Assembly: GCF_004379255.2 (NCBI RefSeq)
Contig: NC_056050.1
Span: forward strand, 16,919,514 to 16,983,513
Direction of reading: 5' to 3'
Source of the DNA: Salvia splendens
Taxonomy: Eukaryota > Streptophyta > Magnoliopsida > Lamiales > Lamiaceae
Length of the DNA: 64,000 nucleotides
The notes under the pieces were generated by a model. That model saw nothing but the letters and a program-made list of their open reading frames with translations. It did not search any database and had not been told where the DNA came from. How positions within the stretch are numbered: the stretch's first letter is position 1; each line of letters starts with the position of its first letter. A program made the translations under genes and the position numbers. This document shows positions 22,420-34,514 of this stretch, one piece after another.

Positions 22420-23803
22420 CCAGTCATGAAGCACCTGTTGTTCATATATCATAGAAGTTTGCCCTTTACAATAATCTTTGGGCACGGGATGATTAATTTC
22501 TCACCTGGATTGGTAAATCGAGTTCCCCCTTCCATGATGGTGTCAGCTATGACCATGAGCAGTAAATATGTTTCCTCCTTGGGGTGTCCGACCAGCAGGG
22601 CGCCAAACGTTATTTCTCTCGAGTTGCTTTCAAGCTCAAACCGTGAAAGAGTGTGTTTCTTCTTCTCTTTTCTTTATCGTTTGTATCTACAGATCAAGTT
22701 AAGATCGATGGATGATTTGTTACATTTTGGTCTATATATATTCACATTATGAAAATTAGAGAAACTCTAAATTCATAGCAGCTTCATCTCTTCATTTTTT
22801 TTGTCGATTTATCAGCAGAATTAAAATTTTAGGTCGATGACGATTTGTATGTATAATACTTGGGTGTATGAAGGGTTGTTTCTTTTTTTGTTCTAGAATA
22901 GAACTTAGATTCCGTGTTTGTACTGAACTTTTTTTTTGTTCCGGGTTTGGGAGAGACGCATGACCCTCATGCGTCTCCTTTTAATGAAACGCATGACGGA
23001 GATGCGTCTTTTATAGAGACGCATGAGGGACATGCGTCGTTAAATTTTTATTTTTTTTCTTTATTTTTTTTGAAAGACGCATAAGGGTCATGCGTCTTTC
23101 ATTTTTTTATTTATTTTTAATGCCTGTGACGCATGACGCTTATGCGTCTTTCAAAAAAAATAATGAAAAAAAATTAAAAATTTAACGAAGCATGTTCCTC
23201 ATGCGTCTCTATAAAACGCATCTCCGTCATGCGTTTCATTAAAAGGAGACGCATGAGGGTCATGCGTCTCTCCCAAACCCGGAACAAAAAAAAAGTTCAG
23301 TACAAACACGGAATCTAAGTTCTATTCTAGAACAAAAAAAGAAACAACCCTTCATACACCCAAGTATTATACATACAAATCGTCATCGACCTAAAATTTT
23401 AATTCTGCTGATAAATCGACAAAAAAAATGAAGAGATGAAGCTGCTATGAATTTAGAGTTTCTCTAATTTTAATAATGTGAATATATATAGACCAAAATG
23501 TAACAAATCATCCATCGATCTTAACTTGATCTGTAGATACAAACGATAAAGAAAAGAGAAGAAGAAACACACTCTTTCACGGTTTGAGCTTGAAAGCAAC
23601 CCGAGAGAAATAACGTTTGGCGCCCTGCTGGTCGGACACCCCAAGGAGGAAACATATTTACTGCTCATGGTCATAGCTGACACCATCATGGAAGGGGGAA
23701 CTCGATTTACCAATCCAGGTGAGAAATTAATCATCCCGTGCCCGAAGATTATTGTAAAGGGCAAACTTCTATGATATATGAACAACAGGTGCTTCATGAC
23801 TGG
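22420..23803. repeat. 1.38-kb near-perfect inverted repeat (fold-back)
   Basis: The left arm runs from 22420 (ccagtcatgaag) to about 23097. The right arm runs from about 23127 to 23803 (cttcatgactgg). The arms are reverse complements with very few differences that I could see, mainly in the inner 100 bp, and the loop is about 30 bp. The inner part holds several small palindromes of the type gacgcatga..tcatgcgtc. In the outer part each arm contains tttggcgccctgctgg (23609-23624 on the right), which resembles a gypsy primer-binding region, preceded by LTR-like sequence. The structure may thus be two 5' ends of a Ty3/gypsy-type element head to head. It sits between the stop codons of PHT1 (22032) and ARPC2A (23888), which converge on it. 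Confidence 0.9.
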
Positions 23804-23887
23804 AAGAATTATCACCGGTGGATATCACCTTGCTCTTTCCAATAACCCCATTCGGTAACATACACCTTCTCTCATGGTGAGCAGATA

Positions 23888-26800
23888 TCACTTTGCATTG
23901 GAGTTGCTTCTGCCATCCTTGACAGTCTGCATAGATAATAACAAAATATGAGCTAGAATCCAGTAAGCGCACAAAAAGATAAGGGTGAACTGTATGCATG
24001 CCCCATGTCATACCAGTCGTTTGAAGGATCTAGTCTGGTCGATATTGTTGGCTTTTTCTGAATCTGGTTTGGCACGATCTAGAGCCTGAATCACAAAGAG
24101 AGGCTGCCGTCACTTTTTCAGGTCCAAAGTTGGAGATGCAAAACAACGAATGACAAAGAACATTCCTCTATCGAGTAGTATGTATTAGAGTAAACAAGAA
24201 GCAACGACAAAAAACAATGTTAGTTCCCCATCGTGGTTAACGACCTTAGCATTGTAAAATTGATGCAAGATGCAACTGCACTCAAGTTTTAAGACATGTT
24301 TTCTTTGTTCTGGAAAGCTGTTATAATTTTAAGCTGACTCTAAAACTTCACGAAGGGGGACAACTCGTCCCAGCCAGATGAAATTGGATTTTTCATTTTG
24401 GACACGAAGTTTCTATCTTTTTAAAATTTCATTGTGTGTAAGAATTACCATAGCCCAGGTGGATGAGTATTCAACCATAAATTCCCAACTTCACATCCTA
24501 ATCATTCTTAGTCAAAAGACTAAGCCCCCGGCATTGATTGAAAAGCTAGCAGAGAAATCGTTCTATTGAATTACGACAAATCAAGAAGCAAAAATAACAT
24601 TGCCAACCTCTATCAATGTCTCCACCCGACGCCTCATCCTTGTGTGCATGAAACCTTCTGAACACTGCATGAACAAGCAGAGTCTCAGCGATTGCATGAT
24701 ACCAAGTTGATTCATAAGTATAAAGCACATTCCATAGGATAATTCTCTCAAATTCCAAGTAAGATTTTCTTTTTTGCGCCCTCTGCACTCCTCTAGCATG
24801 ATAGTCATAAGAAACTAAGAGACTTCATAATTAGTACGGAGTAGTAATTAAAACTGTGTGACGCCTAGCTTCTCACCTTGACATGATAGCTGACATAAGC
24901 ATGAAATGTTGATAAACTCCACACGGTTCTATCCAGCTTTCTGCTTTCAACATGGCGAGGGAAAATAACTGTTCAAAAGGTAGATATATGAGTTCCCCAT
25001 GGACAGATAATTAGGACATATATAACTCGCAACTTAAAAAATACCAAAACTGACAAATCCAGCATTTGCTGATAATGCCTCGTCTGGGGAACCTTCCAAC
25101 TCCTTAGGGGGGGAAGATGACCACAGACATGGAGGGGCATTGTTAAGTCCAGCAGTTCTCCTTGCTTCAACAAATTCCTGAATGTTTGCTAAATTATGGG
25201 AGAGTGAAAATAACTTAAAAGTCGTAACATAGCTAGCATGACAACCTTCTTTAGGGGATATTATCCAATCAAGCAACAAAGCATTTAACACATCCAAACA
25301 GAATATAGGAAAGGTACATCAATAAACCCTTTCCTCTCCAAAAGGAATAAACTATATTGTGGTAACATAAACATAAAGTGAGAACTCCATAGTACTTCAA
25401 TCAATTTTCAGGCATATGAAAGCAGAAGATGTCTTACTTTTATGCATATATAAACTGAGCCACAATATTAGTTAGGCACAAGACTCTATTTAAAAATGCA
25501 ACAACTTTCCAACCCAGTGAAAAACTACATAAAGCAAAGAAAAAAGGTTCTAGATTAACATTAAGAGTTTGTATGGCACCAGTTCGATTCTGATCATCAA
25601 TCATTCCAGAGGCCAGAGGAAAAGGAGCACATTGATAGTAAAAAGAAATGAAAGAAGGCAAAAGTGGAAAAAAGATGCATGGAAGAAAATATTCTCAATT
25701 ATTCAAACCATATACCTGAAGGAAAGAAGTAGCAAGAACAATATCTATGGAATCCTTGAATCGCATTGGGAAAATCACCGTCACCTTATCCACCTGCAAA
25801 AAATTCACATGCTACTCAGGTCATTTCCTCTAACATATGTATCATTACATTTAAGCACCCAAATATAATACTAGTTAAAGCAGCTCCTATGATAGCCCAA
25901 TAATGGTTTTATTCTGCATGTTTTGGTAATCAATATATTTGGTACTGAAACATGTGCAGATAAACAAGGGGTAGTATATCAGCTGAGGTCAAACCAAAAT
26001 ATGCAGAAGTTCCCATAACATTGAGCTAAAACTGATAATCATCAAATATGCTCTGCAACTGAGCAAAACAATTAAATCAAATGAGGAAAAGAAAGTTGAC
26101 CTGAGGAAAAACAAAATATGATTCGTTCGGCCGATGCACAATTGAAATAATCTTGTTTAAGTCAGATTTTACACCCCTCGTGACTAGTTGCTTAAATACT
26201 GCTCTCAATGGTGCACCCTGTACTAGTTCTCTTATAGAAGCAATCTTTACTAGGAATGCTTGCTTATGGTCTACAGAAAATATAGCACACACATCAGATA
26301 AAAAAACAGCGTACGCAAAAATAGAAACACAAAAATATGCGGATACTAGCAATTATTAATATGTGATCACCAAATTTAACCAAAATTCAAGGAAATAAGG
26401 AGTTAGTTAAAAATAATTTAAACATGAAAAACTCAAATACTTCTAGTCATTAGAATCCTACTTGAACAGTATAGGGATCAATTCTAGATGAGATATTAAA
26501 ATTTAAAATTATTTTGCTTAAATTGCATATGCACTTTCAAAAAGTTTCTACGAGTTCACCAATGTTTATGTGGATCTCAAGCTCTGCTGTCTCATCATCG
26601 TAGCTTAACACAAGTTCCATTTAAAATGAACAATTCAAATTAGCCAACTCGGTCTGCACTATGGCTTAGCTGCAGAGGTAAAGCCTGATAGAATAATGTA
26701 GGCTATGTAGCAATAGAAAATTTCAAAAAAAATCCAAAATAAGTACAGTATTGTCATTTGGTTTCAAATTTCAATAGAATTATCAAAATGTTATCATCCC

Positions 26801-29800
26801 CGGAATCATATCCTTAGACATTTTACTTATCACTTTTTCAGTTCTTTGAGAGATGCCAGCCTAAATTGTCAGACAAAAATGTTTTTATGATAAAGAAACA
26901 CACAATTCAACAAAAAAAAGTATGGGAAGGTAATGTAGTTGGTTGCAATTGCGGAAGCATGTAGATGCAACCAACTGAGCGGGCATGATCTAGTTGGAAC
27001 TTACGAGATTGTAGCTTTAACAAGTGACTCAAAGAAATTACAACTTCAACTAGTCCTTTAGACTCCCACACCCATCCCATACTCCAGTCACTCGACTCCC
27101 ATCACCCACACACACAGTTCCCCATACACACAGTTGTACCCCCTCTCGTCTCCTCCCCCTTGTCACGCGTAGTCACCGCCGACGTCGCCTCTCGTCTAGT
27201 CCAACATCGCCGTCTCACATCGACCCGAGGACCGCTGCCTGGACTGCCTCTCTCCATCGCCTTTTGTGATAAACTTTGTTGATGTCTCTACTCTTTCCAT
27301 CTGTTCGGTTTCAATGTATTGCTTTGGTACACAGACTTGAATTTAAGGGTGCTATTACTGATGAGATTTGAGGTGAAACCCTAGGTATTGATATTGCTTC
27401 ATAACACAAAGGAAGAATCTCCAATCTCCAATTTCTGCTTAAACCTTGAATGTATCTCCATATTAGGCATTTGCTTGCTGCTCAAACTTTATCTAGTTTG
27501 CAAAATATCAAAATTTAGGGAGAGAAAAAAAAAACTAAAATAATGCAAGGATGGTGATCTTTTTTCTTGAAAATGTTTCAAAAATTACAGAAGTGCGTAT
27601 TCTAGCCTTCTAGGTACCCATTTTTGGGACCGGATACCCGAGACGGGTAATTAGGTACCCGACAGTAATTAAGGATCGGGATCTGGTTCGGGTGTTGAGT
27701 TTTTGGGTTTTCGAGATCAGGTACTGATTTGACAGCCCTAGGTGATTTAGTATATCTCAAGTTTCAGACATATCATCAAATGACTTTGCATAAGACTCGT
27801 TATCAAAAATTCACACCCAGATTTTTATGACATTATCGCACGAGTTGGACAAATCACATATCGATCGCCTCAAGGCTCAAGCTGGCAGGCGAATTGTGTG
27901 AACATCAGGGTATGGTGGCCGACCTCAACTGGCCGAATGATCTATTAGCTGTTGACCCACCATTTTACTGGCAGAAGTTCTCGCTAGACAAATCATCCTG
28001 CAATTGAAAATCAATCTCCCTGGTCCTCATCAAACGGTAAGGTTTGGACAATGATGCAAAAGTTGTGGATGGGTCGTGGATGGATCTAAAGAATGTCCTT
28101 AATAAGTTTCCTTCCTTCGTTTAGCCTTGAGGACAAGGGTGTTTCGGTGGAGGTGCAATTGATATGCATCTACGCACGTGGAAGATCTACAAGCATGGGG
28201 ATCGTGCAACAACCGATTAACATGGAGAAGCAGATGACCATTGAGAAGTTGATGGTGCTTATCCATTTATGTTTACCCTTTATCTTCTGAGTTCTTAAGT
28301 TATTAGGGAGTCCTGTAATAGTTGGTATCTTAGGAATACTATCTTGAATCTTTATGTTTAGGTATTCACCCTTATAAGTTCAGTATACAAGAAAAGTAAT
28401 AGCTTTTTATTGGAACGGTCTAAACTAATGAAGAGGCAATGACCAATTAAAGTGGTGAATTCACATCACTTTCCACATAAAATTTTCTTCCACGAACCAA
28501 TTTAATAAAAACAATTATAGTTTCAGTGTTTATGCACAGGCCAGAACAACAGTGGCATTGATACATTATGTTGTTTATATACTATCAATATCATCCATCA
28601 TCACTTCATCAGAAATAGTGATGCTTTAATAATTGATCATTGTTAATTCTGAACCACTATATTGCAGACATGTTCACTCCAATGTACAAATTCCACTGAG
28701 AATCATCATAAGTTCATATACACTAAATATGCTATGTATGATGCCAGAGGTGTGCTCACTTGTATCATAGCCAGACCATTAGGTGAATTTGATAATTTTT
28801 ACTGTCTAGCTTCTCTACTTCATGACATTTATGTGAACTGTGAAGACAATTCCATGGGACTCATATCCAACATTGCAAGCTAGTCAAGCAAAGTTTTCAG
28901 CTTCTACCAAATTTTAAGAAACAAGTGATCTTAATAATACCTAAAGACAAAGGGCAGCATATAGGGAAGTGCTTAAACCATTCTGTAAGACAAGTTAAAA
29001 AGTTGTAGATGGAAAAACAAACAAATGGAAATAACAAGAGGTAAATCGTAAATGTCAAGGGAAACGACTCAGAAGAGACCAAGTAAAAGGTTCCGAATAT
29101 GTAAGGGCCGGTTCGTAAATGTCAAATGATTTTAGAAAAAAGGAAACTCACTAGACCTTCATCTGGAGGAAGCTTGGACAGGTTCAGTTTCACTGTAAGA
29201 TTATAACCATCCCTTGGGGGATCAAGAACTTGTAGGACCACACCATATGCTGCTTTTATAGCTTCGATAGCTCCTTGAGGAAGTCCTCCAAAAAATACAG
29301 TCTCTGGAGGTGGTGCAGGTAAAGATAGTGATAATAGGAGAAAATTTGGATTCTTTACACTTGCCTGCAAAGAAAAAATAAAGTGAATAAAATAAGAAAA
29401 TAAAATCAATATGGAAAAACTACAGGTCTATAATGCATTATATAAAGAGATATAGCTATCAAAGCAAGAAATGCACTATCAACAATCCAAAAACTTAAAA
29501 GTGATAGAAACAGTTTCTATGAGTAGATTTTTTACACAAATACAATGACTTTCAGAAAAACATCTTAAAGTATATTCATCACCTGAATATGGTAGCGGAC
29601 ATCATCAAACTCAACCCACTGGCAGTCTAACTCAACTCCTTTATCAAGACTGAAAAATTGTATAGCAAGAGTGGAGAAATAAATAAGTATCTTGATAGTA
29701 CAGTCGATTTAAATTTGTACAATGTTCCAGAACAACATTAACAAAATTAAAGCCCAAAGGTTGGCTCGAAAAAAACACAACAGAATGGCATTAGCACACT

Positions 29801-30352
29801 AATATCACCAACAATTAAAGTAGTGAAGAAGTGTAAATAAGATACGTATCAGATTGACTTCATGCGGCCTAACAGCAATAGGAGCTAGTTTAGTTCCAAA
29901 TACCCCGTAGGAAATTAACCAGAATAACTGGATCCAGATTGTGTAATTGTTCATGGTTCCACATACACATGTAACCTAAAATGGATAAGTTTTAAAAGAT
30001 CTAAGGTTTTATCAGAAATTAATAGTATATGACAATACCTACACACCATTAAAATAGTATCTCATCATAGAAGTAGATAGCATTCTATTGCTGCAAGTAA
30101 AATGGAAACTAACTAACATATAAATGTATATATGGAAATTCGATCATAAAGTGCCAGAGTAAGTAATAAACCAGTCCACAACTGAATAAGTGACTAATGA
30201 TGGAACTCAAAAATAGTACAGATAAAAGAAAAAAAGAGAAAAACAAAAGTGCTGATCTTAACACTAATGGGGAAAAGAATTAAAACATACTTCTGAACCC
30301 GAGTGGACAAGACTTGCAGGAGATATCTGCAGGGCGACTGCAACAGTATCAT
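23888..30352 (-). CDS. ARPC2A: Actin-related protein 2/3 complex subunit 2 (p34-ARC), ten coding exons
   Basis: This is the p34 subunit of the Arp2/3 complex, which nucleates branched actin filaments in the cytoplasm and is activated by SCAR/WAVE; Arabidopsis mutants (distorted2) have misshapen trichomes. Coding exons on the minus strand, in order: 30352-30291, 29649-29583, 29364-29157, 26270-26101, 25793-25716, 25177-25045, 24968-24877, 24664-24608, 24085-24014, 23926-23888. All junctions are GT/AG and the phases join to give 325 residues, close to other plant ARPC2A proteins. The start MILLQSPCRYLLQ and the blocks FGGLPQGAIEAIK, VDKVTVIFPMRFKD, EFVEARRTAGLN and EGFMHTRMRRRVE are typical. 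Reading through the exon 9 donor would stop at once (LV*). Splicing to 23926 restores a normal tail (TVKDGRSNSNAK). Intron 3 is 2.9 kb and holds transposon debris. The stop lies 85 bp from the fold-back, so the 3' UTR probably runs into it. The splice sites were read by eye. Confidence 0.93.
27600..27740. repeat. hAT-like transposon end in ARPC2A intron 3
   Basis: The sequence ends tttgacagcccta at 27740, the reverse of the common plant hAT terminus tagggctgtcaaa. It is preceded by subterminal repeats of gggtaccc/acccgag type (about 27611-27700). No opposite end is clear upstream. It joins directly to the gypsy remnant that starts at 27741, so it may have inserted into that remnant. Confidence 0.5.
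27741..28290 (+). pseudogene. Ty3/gypsy pol C-terminal remnant, antisense within ARPC2A intron 3
   Basis: On the plus strand the reading GDLVYLKFQTYHQMTLHKT matches the C-terminal region of gypsy integrases (consensus VGDLVYLKLxPYRQ). It is followed by a stop at about 27829, more integrase-tail-like sequence, and at about 28107 a block reading FPSF..EDKGV like the end of gypsy polyproteins. Several stops and shifts make it dead. It lies opposite to ARPC2A transcription and accounts for part of the length of this intron. Confidence 0.65.
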
Positions 30353-31533
30353 TGATTTGTAACAGCTAGTCTCAATCCTTTGTGAGGTTAGACAGTTTAT
30401 AAACACTCACGGATCTCAATGTTTGAAGATTTATGCTGAAACGATAAATAGCGAATAAGTAAAATTATGTTAAAATGAACAGTAAGAAAATCATCGTAAC
30501 ATGAGAAACAAAATTTTAATTACGCAATCCCACGAGAAATTAAACAAATCTCTGAGCTGAATAGATAGCGTGCGAGAATATTTAATTTTCCGAAATACTA
30601 TAGTATCATAGTAGCATCAATTTTGAACTACGAAAAACTAATTATGAGTGGAAGACATCCAATCTCGAGCTATCTAACTTTATTGCGAAATGAGTAGTGA
30701 GATCGAAAGTGGCGAGAATTCATTGGTACTGAAAGAGAAAGCGATCGGCGTCGTTACTGTTCTCAGTATGATATTTTTGTAGAGAGATAGGAGATGCTAC
30801 CGAAGTAGTATGTGATTGTATTGAATTTCATCTCCACAGGAAGATGCTACTGGGCATTCCGGTGTGTCTCGCTTACAATTTCCTCTCCTACTCCGGGGAA
30901 GTGCCGCCGACGGAGACGGTGGACGGGGGCTAAATGTAATTAAGTCTTTTCATAGGTGACGGCACCCAAAAAGCTTCATTCATTAGAGGAATTTGGTTTA
31001 ATCTTTAATGAATGTGACTTGCCGTTAAAATTACGGAACCATTAATTTGGTTTAAACGACGTTGATCGGTAATAAAAAATTAACAGAATTGTACGTATAA
31101 ATCAGAATATAATATTTAAAATCATAAACTAACGAATTTGATGTGTGTAAGACTAAAAAATGTCAAGTAAATGTATAGGACAAATTAATTTAAATATATA
31201 TATATATATATCAACCGATGAGAATCTCATTGGATGATGAAATAAAATAGCATGGAGACGGCCTAGTTGGTGTTTGCCTTGGAAGAGGCCGAGGTTGAAG
31301 AGAGAGGCCGAGGTTGAAGTTTTTTTTTTAAGTATATGGTGAGGTGGCAGTCGACCACCCCAATCAATAAACATAGTCTAATATCATATTGAAAATGAGT
31401 CATTCACTCTTAAAAAGTCTGACAAAAGGGTTGATTATCCGTATTTATATAAACTAAAATTACCATTATATCGAGACAATATTTAAGAATTTTATTAACA
31501 TACTCTTCAATTCACACATAAAATAAAATTATA
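30353..31533. other. Divergent promoter region between ARPC2A and the EF-hand gene
   Basis: ARPC2A (-) and the EF-hand gene (+) start from opposite ends of this gap. The 5' UTR of ARPC2A should lie in the left part, perhaps with a leader intron. A short plus-strand frame (30690-30782, 30 residues, MSSEIESGEN..) looks codon-like but I cannot identify it. An (AT)n run lies near 31195-31211. The 14-bp word ggccgaggttgaag is repeated near 31287 and 31306. Confidence 0.4.
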
Positions 31534-31712
31534 CTCTCTCCGTCCCGGACTACTCGCTCATTTCCTTTTCGGCTCGGAGATTAAGGAATGAGTGTATAGG
31601 AAAGTAAAAAATGACGGCTGTAGGTGAATTTTTTTACTAAAAATGGAAAGAGTGCAAGTAACTTGGGACTCCTAAAAAGGAAATAAGTGCGAGTAGTGCG
31701 GGACGGAGGGAG
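31534..31712. repeat. Complete Stowaway-like MITE with 24-bp terminal inverted repeats
   Basis: The left end (ctctctccgtcccggactac..) and the right end (..gtagtgcgggacggagggag) are inverted repeats of 24 bp with about two mismatches. The element is about 179 bp and flanked by TA on both sides, as for Tc1/mariner-derived Stowaway MITEs. It is the best preserved MITE here and ends 215 bp before the ATG of the EF-hand gene. Confidence 0.85.
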
Positions 31713-31926
31713 TACTATAAAATCATGTGCGTTGTAGAAAGAGTATCAATGTTTCTTACATAGTAGTACCATATTCTACTGTAGTCCAATTGCAAAATTG
31801 AATTTTCCAAACTTCAAGTACGCGCCACGCGGTTTTCTATTTCTTTCTGTCTCACTCCTTTCCTCTTGAAAGATTCAACTCTCTCTGTCTCTCTTTCTCA
31901 CACTAGACCTTACCAAATTTCTATCA

Positions 31927-34514
31927 ATGGCGGAAGCAGGACTGACGATTTTCGACGGATCTCACCTCTCAGTTGTCGATGTTTCCTTGCCTCCTCCACC
32001 TATAGACACTACGATCACAGGCGCAGAGGTCCTACACCTGGCTGAAACAAGGGCCTCCCTCTCCCTTCTCGGTTTCGTATTGCCGGAAACCCTCAAGTCT
32101 TCTGCTATTCGCCGGATCGGCGTCTCTGATACCGCCGGATTCCTCTCTCAGAAGCTCGATCACACCGATGCCTGCACATATCTTCGAAATTATATTTCCG
32201 CCATTGCCGATGAATTCAACGGTCAGTTTTGCGTTCGTTGACCTCAATTCTGACTCATTCAATCAGTAGTTTTTAGTCGTACACAATATTGACTGGGATG
32301 TAGCTATTGCCTTTTTGTTAATGAAACCTAGAAATTTATGGTAATTGCGATCAATTTGTGCTGTTGAGAGAGATTGCTGCGCTGGAATTTCCACCTCTGT
32401 CAAATTCTCATCTGTTTCACAAGCAAAAGTTAATTATAGTATGAATATGTGGTTGTTTCTGTTTCAATTCAGATGATCCTATCGCTGTGACAATATTGAA
32501 CGGCGGATCTCTCAATATGTTCTTGGAAGATGAAGATGATTTCGCAATGCTAGCAGAGAATCTTTTCACTGATTTAGACGTAGAAGATACAGGAAAAATC
32601 AGTAAGGGTGAGATACAGAGTGCTCTGGCTCATATGGGCATCGAATCCGGTGTTCCTTCAGTATCAGGTATACTTTTACTCTCTCTGCCATACAATATCA
32701 GATTTTGGAAGGTCATGAGCATTTAGAGTTGAACATAAATTTACTCTTTCCATTTAAGTGTTTATGATTTTCATCAATTCAAGTAGGTGGTTTTGAACTA
32801 GTCTTGTCTCTTAACACTCCACTCAGACTTTAAGGAGTTCTGTCCCCCTTTTTTTTTAAATCTGTGCTATTTGTTTGTCCATTTCAGTCAGATTCTTTGA
32901 TATCTAGAAAAGTTTGATCAGATTTATGGTTTTCCACATGCAGTTTTTATTGAAAAGCTGGTAAGGTTCCAATTTCGGATATAACCTGAAAAAGCTAGTT
33001 ATAATCCTAAAGAAAAAACAGAAAGAAAGAAAGAAAGAAGATAGTATGATATGATGCTGTGTGTAGTTAGTACTTTTTAGTTGCTGATATAATATGAAGA
33101 GTTCTAATAGTAGTATTTGTGCTGTGTTAGTCTATTTGTCAATGTTAGCACTGTACAAAATGGATAATTACTTAGCTTGAGTCATACCTACTATTAAAAC
33201 TATCTATAATACTTTAGCTCTCCTTAATAAACTGGCCTAAATCCCGACAAATCATAGATTTTTTGAATATCTGCATGTTGAATCATCAAATCAATTGTGC
33301 ACTACTTGTAATTCTGAGCACTTAATACTGTTTAACAGAATATCCCCAGTTGAATGATATATTAAAGAAACACGAAGCAGCTGGAAAAGAAGAACTGGGA
33401 CAAGCACAATTTGCTCAACTCCTGCAACATGTGCTACAGGAACTCGCTGATAGTCTTGCAAAGAAACCTGTTGTCGTCGTTTTAAGGAGCATAAAATTGG
33501 CGAATGGTTCTAAGCTTAGAAAGGTAACTTACTTTTCCTGATTTGCTTCCTAAAATTCTGGGAATCAAAACATTTGGTACACACCATGGTAATACTGTTA
33601 AAAATTTTGATTGCTACTAAAGTTTGGGTAGTTAACAGAGAGAAGCAATATATATACTTACTAAAAAAGGTTTCCAGTCACACTGATGAAATTCTGACAT
33701 CCGGTGATACTATTATTAGTGAATATTTTTATATATTTTGCAATGGATATTTTTTTATCAATTGGATTCTCTCAAAATCTGTAGTATTATACCATAGTCG
33801 AGCACTCTCTCCGTACCTTGTCATTATCAAATACAGATCTAAAACTTCAACTGCTTCTTCTCCTAGACACTAGAATCTAATTGTGTTCTGCACTGTAGTT
33901 CATAATGATGCTGTTTGTAAGCTTTCAAACACTTGTTTATACCTTTAATTTCAATTTTATTTTGTTAATTCAAATAACATAGTACTATCATGTAAGTATA
34001 CGGTATTAGTTTATTAACAGTACCTTTCCGCCATACACCTGAAAAACGATTTTAGTTGGTATAGATGTTTCAGATTTTTTGCAGATCATTTGAGTGTTTA
34101 ATTGCAGATCTTTTGAGCATTTAGTTGGTGCTAGGAGGTTAATTGCAGATCTTTGAGTGCTGCTTTTCACTGTGTCTGTAGCTTCTAGCCAAGGAGAGGC
34201 TTCTTGATGATGCTGTGAAGAAGATCACTGAGGAAAAGTTCGAATGCAGTGGTGACCAGTCACGAGCCACACAAATCAAGTCTTACCTCAAGAAACATGA
34301 GGATGATTTCGGTTTACCACCTTCACAACTGCCTGAAATGACGGCTCTCTTTGATGAAATATTTACTGAGGTAGAGAGTGAGAATGATGCAGCTGAATCA
34401 GGCAGAGACAGTTCAGCGGTGTTTCTGAAGAAAATCCTTGAGAAAATTGCAGAGAAGCTCGAAGCCAACCCGATTTTGTATGATATTCAGCTCTCACAGC
34501 TGGAAGAAGCCTGA
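31927..34514 (+). CDS. EF-hand calcium-binding protein, four exons
   Basis: The exons are 31927-32221, 32473-32667, 33339-33523 and 34182-34514, with GT/AG borders and matching phases, giving 335 residues. One canonical EF-hand loop is seen at residues 134-145 (DVEDTGKISKGE: D1, E3, T5, G6, I8, E12), following an acidic helix (EDEDDFAMLAENLFTDL). A second helix-loop-helix near residues 270-300 (FDEIFTEVESEND) lacks a proper loop. The C-terminal half is rich in Lys/Glu helices. There is no signal peptide or membrane segment, so it is probably cytosolic or nuclear and a Ca2+ sensor. Arabidopsis SCS, an SnRK2-interacting sensor with one classical EF-hand, has a similar build; identity with it is a guess. 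The start is the first ATG, in good context (tatcaATGGCG), after a CT-rich leader. A MITE lies close upstream. Confidence 0.85.

Noticed and set aside
22950..23250. CRISPR-like array of short palindromic repeats
   Set aside because: Repeats are irregularly spaced, sit inside a plant inverted repeat and have no spacers or cas genes.
22372..23815. Two similar frames of about 120 codons on opposite strands
   Set aside because: They are the same sequence read from the two arms of the fold-back, with primer-site-like DNA inside; no protein family recognised.
29122..29409. ARPC2A exon 3 frame as a stand-alone 95-codon gene
   Set aside because: It is one exon with flanking intron sequence; the joined ten-exon model explains it.
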